From: Eretmocerus hayati
Lineage: Eukaryota; Arthropoda; Insecta; Hymenoptera; Aphelinidae
Reading direction: 5' to 3'
Assembly: GCA_029851415.1 (NCBI GenBank)
Contig: CM056741.1
Coordinates: forward strand, 162,799,685-162,863,684
Length of the DNA stretch: 64,000 nt
In this document: positions 59,284-64,000 of the stretch, piece after piece
Position numbering within the stretch: the stretch's first letter is position 1
How the letters are laid out: every line of letters begins with the position of its first letter
Notes under the pieces: generated by a model
Databases searched by the model: none
What the model saw: the letters and a program-made list of their open reading frames with translations, nothing else
What the model was told of the DNA's origin: nothing
Translations under genes and position numbers: made by a program

Positions 59284-59631
59284 ATGAGCAAGACAAGCAT
59301 CTCAACGAATTCGTTACAGCTCATTATACTATTTGCAGCTCCAGTTTTAGTGCTAATCAGTGAATGTAATAGTATCACATATCCGCAATTATTCACCAAA
59401 AGAACAAATCTAGCCGATAGACAATATGATGACCTAGCAGAAATTCAATATCGGATACCTAGTGTAAACCCGCCCTCAGAGCTAAAAACCGATGCGCATC
59501 CTTCATTTTGATACAAATTCCGTGGCTATATGGAACCGGTGATACATGTTATTTCAAATTTGAGGAATCCACGTGTTAAATGTGAATCTGGTCAAGAATA
59601 CGTTGACGGAGAGTGTCGATCTGAAATATGA
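59284..59631 (+). pseudogene. Secreted-protein gene with a DGECRS tail, split by one in-frame TGA (possible readthrough)
   Basis: The frame opens with a 29-residue signal peptide (LQLIILFAAPVLVLISECNS) and runs 75 codons to a TGA at 59509-59511. The same frame continues without another stop for 39 codons to TGA at 59629-59631. The continuation ends CESGQEYVDGECRSEI, matching the C-x10-C DGECRS tail of the 18940 gene and the C-x2-G-x5-G-x-C-R pattern of insect peptides. Preservation of the tail suggests the TGA is recent, a sequence error, or read through. No intron with a matching phase removes it. The TGA is followed by T, which is not the strongest known readthrough context. An ATTAAA signal lies at 59668. 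Function unknown. Confidence 0.7.
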
Positions 59632-59667
59632 AGAAACGAGTGGTTCGATCCGAGGTAAGAAGTATTT

Positions 59668-59673
59668 ATTAAA
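59668..59673 (+). terminator. ATTAAA polyadenylation signal
   Basis: The common AATAAA variant, 36 bases after the second stop codon of the 59284 locus. Confidence 0.4.
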
Positions 59674-61389
59674 ATTCTACACTCAGTCATGTTGGTACGA
59701 AAGTTTAATTGAGGAGCTATTTTGTTTAATCGTTTACTTTCGAATATGGCTACTCGGAAGCCATATTTGATTGATTTCTCAACTTTGACTCATTCCTATG
59801 ATAAGTTGGTCCCAAAAAAATTCCGAGTAAGAATGTTTCAGTCACACGATTTGTTTCAGTCAGTAGCCTCAAATTGATCTTCATAGAACTTCCAATATGT
59901 ATTTTGCTTCAAATCATGGTACGTTACCGTGTCCATGAGAAGAGCTTACTCAAGTTTTTTTCGATTTTTTTTCGATTTTCAAAATTTGTGTTTTAGGTTC
60001 AATCAAGGTTGTCTCATCAATGGGGTGGCTGAGCGACATAGTCATACTTTCGAGTCTCATGTGACGTAACATCTGTAGTATTATTTTAAAAGCTGATTCT
60101 GTTTGTGGTGTTTTCCTCTATTCTGTGGATATCTGAATCCGAATATCCTACCATATACGAGTAATGAGCGATAGGAATACTCGAAAAGAGATTGAAAGTT
60201 TGCATTCTCAGTCTTCCGATGAATCAAAATTTTTGAGAATTGTGGGACAATACAAATGTTTTATTGTTGAGATTCTGTCAGTCACTCACAAATATATCCG
60301 CCTCATGCAGTCATGAATAGACTATTCTGCAATATTCGAGAATAAATGAATGAAAAGAAAACATCTTGAGATTTCAAGGTATCATGATGCCAAGTGCCAG
60401 CTTAACAATGGAAATAACACGCAACACTGGATGTATTTTTTATGAACAAATTGGTGCAACATTTCAGTCTAGTTGATAAATTATGAGTAAACAGTTTTTA
60501 TCTTCACCAAAATGAACGATGATGCGTTTTTCATTCACTTGTTATTTAAATTTTCTACAGGAATAGTTCATCTTGCGGGCTCGTTATAGAACAAAATGTG
60601 AGAAATTTGTTCTACCAAAATACAATATAATAACAAAATTGATAATTTCCTTCAATTTCCTGCAGATTTGTCCCAACTATTTGTATGTGCCCTCGTCGTC
60701 GTTCAATAACAGAGCGATCTAAAAATTGTAAGTGACATGTCAGTTTTTGAGATGAGAGAACATGATATAATACGGATACAAACATATCAAGCATTTTCAT
60801 CACATTTTGATTGCTTACATGAGCAAATTCACCCGAAACAGGTAAACATGAGCCTCAAATTTGATGCTTGAATTATTCAGGGTTGCATATATATAATACG
60901 TCAATCGATACAAACATGATTTGTGACCTCGGTATTGAGCAACATTTGCAAGACTCACATTCGACAAAGGTTTACGCATAAACTTGTACATACATATAAT
61001 GTACCTCATATTCCACATTAAACTACACAGTATCCGTTATTAGGAACTAAGGTTAGTGGTTGTTGAGCTGATCGTGAATATTACATTGCATGCAAATACT
61101 GCTTGGGGCTAGCTCTTTGCCTATAAGGTAAGCCTTTGTAAATTAATATAGTGATCGACTTTACGCTCCTCTCGATCACCTAATTTGCTATTTACGATAG
61201 TAGAGAAGACTATCTCGGCTTCGACTTGTATTTCTCTCGTATACTTGTTTCATATGTGAACATACAAAAGCACCTTTGATAAGATTCAAATTACCGTCGA
61301 GTTGGGATATCAACGGAAATTGGTATGAGAGCGTGTATATGATATCAAACTGTGTAATGAAATAGGGTGGAGTGTTGAATACTTTATCA

Positions 61390-61411
61390 TTTTTTTTTTT
61401 TTTTTTTTTTT
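61390..61411 (+). repeat. Poly(T) tract, 22 bases
   Basis: Uninterrupted T-run; it could be the tail of a minus-strand retrocopy, but no such copy was recognised to its left. Confidence 0.85.
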
Positions 61412-63603
61412 AATTGGTACGACGAATAAGTTTAGAAAATAACGTGAATCATATTTATGAAGACACTTTAATCAATGGAATGAAGCGGTGAATCATCTTT
61501 TAAAATTTGTAAGAACCTCTTCGAACGATTATAGCCAGAGAAAATATAGAGGTAGTCCAGCAAGTATTCACACGACAGTTTATATGTATAGGTCCAAAAG
61601 AGAATGTTAATTTTTCAATATTTTTCATCCCGCATTATTCGAGTCCTGAGATTTTGAAACGCTATCAGAGCAAGCTCAACGGCTCTTTACACGAAGCTAA
61701 ATAGAAAAAAATCTCATTTCGCATAGAGGCAAGAACTCAATTTTGAAAAGAGAAGTCTGAAAAAATATCCATACGATGAAGGGTTTTGCATTCCGTCTTT
61801 ATTAACCTTTACTATCACCACTGAAAACCCCTTACTATTCAGGGACATATTCTGCTGAGCTCAGGAATGAGATGATATAAGATATGGTGAGGACTGATAT
61901 GTTAGTAAAACGTGAATGATAAGGACATCCTTTTCAAATTCTTATGTGGACAGCGTACACTGCAGCCCTGCTACGTGTGCAGGCTCACGAAAAAGCGAAA
62001 GAAAGGAAATATTGTGAATCAAAACAAGTGCCGATGCCCTGCTCTTAGTTGAAATGAGAATTATCTTTTGTCTGGCTATTCAAATTATCGAAATTCGTTA
62101 CATCTTCCTCGAAAAATTATAGCAAAAGTAACGAAAAATAATCCTCAAAAGAGTTGAATCCATGCTCCACAAAAAGTCTTCAAAGAAAATGGTAAAAAAC
62201 CTGAACCGATCTCACCTATCATCGCAACCGAATCGAGATCTGCCACAATTTCGCAAAGCTTTCATCATCTTCATCTCAAAACCTACCACTACCACCCCCT
62301 CGTTCCCTCCTTCTCCCAACTCGTCACGTACTTCACGCATACTTAGACTAAAACTGAAAGGGAAGCAACGTCAGTCAGCAAGGGGATATATAAAGCATCT
62401 ACCAAGTAAAAAAACCAACATCAAACAAGATTCATAAGAAGTCCAGACGCGCTTCAACGCTCGTCGAGCCGTCACACCCCATAAAAATGCTCAAGCAAAA
62501 AAAAAAAATTTGCGAACCTCTCGCTCTCCCTCCCTTTTTCCATGACAGGCAAAGTAAGGTAAAGACATACCACTACAGGGATAACAAGTCTGAACGAGAG
62601 AATTTCCAAGAAGAAGGGGGAGAAAAGATTCAGTCTATGATGTCGGGGTATAAGGGTACAAGTAAAAAGAGGAAGAAAACCAGTGCACCAGTAGAACGAG
62701 TCGAGCAACGGTCAGACGTCGCCAAGCATGATTATCAATTCCGCTCTCGTTGCTTTCTGATGCTCGCTCTTTCAAAGTATAACTTGGAAATATGGGCGAA
62801 CCATTAGTGCATGGCTTTACTCGGATACTAATTGACGATCGGGTTACTTGTCACCCTAGCCCCCTTATTCCCTCTTCCCTTCTCCCGACTTTTCACCTCG
62901 TCAAGCGCGATAGAGCGACAGCGAAAAATGTGAACCATCGCTTATTCGACGTAGTCTCTCTGCCTTGCTCTGCGGACTTTTATCGCATCCAACGGGAGAC
63001 GATGCAGTGATTATTATTGATCGAATCTCTAGAATTTGCGTGGAATGAGGTTGAACCTTTCTGAGATGGAGATTGTAGATGTGTCTGGGGATATTTGTAG
63101 CAGAGATGAGTCCAAATTTGATTTTTTTATTTGATTTTATATCATCGTTTGTCGTGTTTCTATTTGAACTTATCAGTGAATCCTATCAGAATTACTTCTA
63201 TTTCGATGAACTGACCATCTGAGATATGAGCAAATGCACGGAACGTGGTGATTTGTATGATCCGCGGTCATTGCTTGAATTATTCTCGCCAATCGTTGTG
63301 TATCGGCCCCAACCCAGCTCAAGTACCTTTCGAATTATTCCGTAAGTAATCTGTAATGAGCTTGAGGCTTGAAAATGAGACAAACCGAAATAAAAGACTC
63401 TCGTGTTTGAAATACATGATTTTGCATAGGTAATGGTTTTTTTTCCCTAACTATTTTGGACGGTTTTTCGGCGCAATCTGGGATATCAGGACGATCTTTG
63501 CGGGGAAATGATCCGCTAACTTAGGACTACAACATATTGTGAAGCTAAGTTTGCGCCCCCAGAAGTTCCAACAGTTGTGAAGTTATCTCTTGCTGATAGA
63601 ACG

Positions 63604-63609
<6 letters not shown>

Positions 63610-63634
<25 letters not shown>
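63610..63634 (+). repeat. Poly(T) tract, 25 bases, followed by a GA tract
   Basis: 25 T then GAGAGAGAGAG. Simple repeat. Confidence 0.9.
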
Positions 63635-64000
63635 GAGAGAGAGAGAAAATAAATCTACAATATTTCTGATTCTACGACAACGGAGTCTGATCAATCATAT
63701 TCCTGCAAACAGCATCTGATTCTTCATCAAATAACGATGGAATCTAGACTAGTTTGGTCGATAGTCGTTGAGTCATCTTCAATTGGCAAGTGGATTACGA
63801 TTTCAGAAAAAAAACGTGATCGCTCCGTGAAATCGGGGTTTTCCAAGTGTACACGAACAGCGCGGGTCATACCGACCCAATTTTATTTGTAATCATACTC
63901 GACGCTGCGTAAAGTAGCTGCATGAGTTTATACCTTGTTTCTGATTTGTTTGAGCCCATTCTTTCGATTTTAGGATGGTTTTTTGCGATTTCTACTTATT

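Larger units (their letters stand above)
59680..64000. other. AT-rich sequence with no recognised gene
   Basis: Open frames at 62162-62437 and 62487-62807 are lysine- and serine-rich and contain simple A-runs; nothing supports them as genes. Poly(T) tracts lie at 61390-61411 and 63610-63634. Confidence 0.5.

Noticed and set aside
59573..59770. A 65-codon frame overlapping the 59284 gene
   Set aside because: It is in a different frame from the conserved DGECRS tail and has no start context or homology.

Overview
This is AT-rich eukaryotic nuclear DNA, almost certainly from an arthropod and probably an insect. The evidence is GT-AG spliced genes with kilobase introns, an R1-clade-like non-LTR retrotransposon copy, short secreted proteins ending in the C-x2-G-x5-G-x-C-R type of tail seen in insect peptides, many foldback and MITE-like elements, and CA, TA, poly(G) and poly(T) tracts. 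I cannot name the species; a hymenopteran parasitoid is only a guess.

The left half (1 to 29.8 kb) is one large minus-strand gene, a TMEM151-family multipass membrane protein. Six coding exons were assembled by eye: 29817-29797, 25860-25738, 24531-24406, 22667-22440, 3391-3188 and 2970-2776. All junctions are phase 0 with GT and AG splice sites. The exons give 299 residues in the family's expected order. The C-terminal exon or exons lie beyond the left edge. The 19-kb intron between exons 4 and 5 holds a nested plus-strand gene for a secreted acidic protein (18940-19617), a possible small nested minus-strand gene (22166-22066 plus 21164-21010), a 5'-truncated retrotransposon interrupted by a second copy of its own 3' end, and several MITEs and inverted repeats.

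The right half (29.8 to 64 kb) is mostly intergenic and repeat-rich. It has GC-rich chains of palindromes (30.33-30.99, 31.55-32.76 and 56.57-57.53 kb, with a related block in tmem151 intron 1 at 26.05-26.39 kb), four large foldback or terminal-inverted-repeat elements of about 0.9-1.3 kb, one complete copy of a MITE whose partial copy lies in intron 4, and a 1.6-kb G-rich hexamer array carrying its own hairpin insertion. A decayed coding region lies at 43.2-44.7 kb. At 59284-59631 a second secreted-protein gene shares its C-terminal tail with the nested gene, but one in-frame TGA splits it.

The two secreted-protein loci share a start-proximal splice acceptor, a signal peptide and an identically spaced C-x10-C tail, so they are probably members of one dispersed family. 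No rRNA, tRNA, CRISPR array or prokaryotic feature was seen. All repeat boundaries were read by eye and may be off by a few bases.
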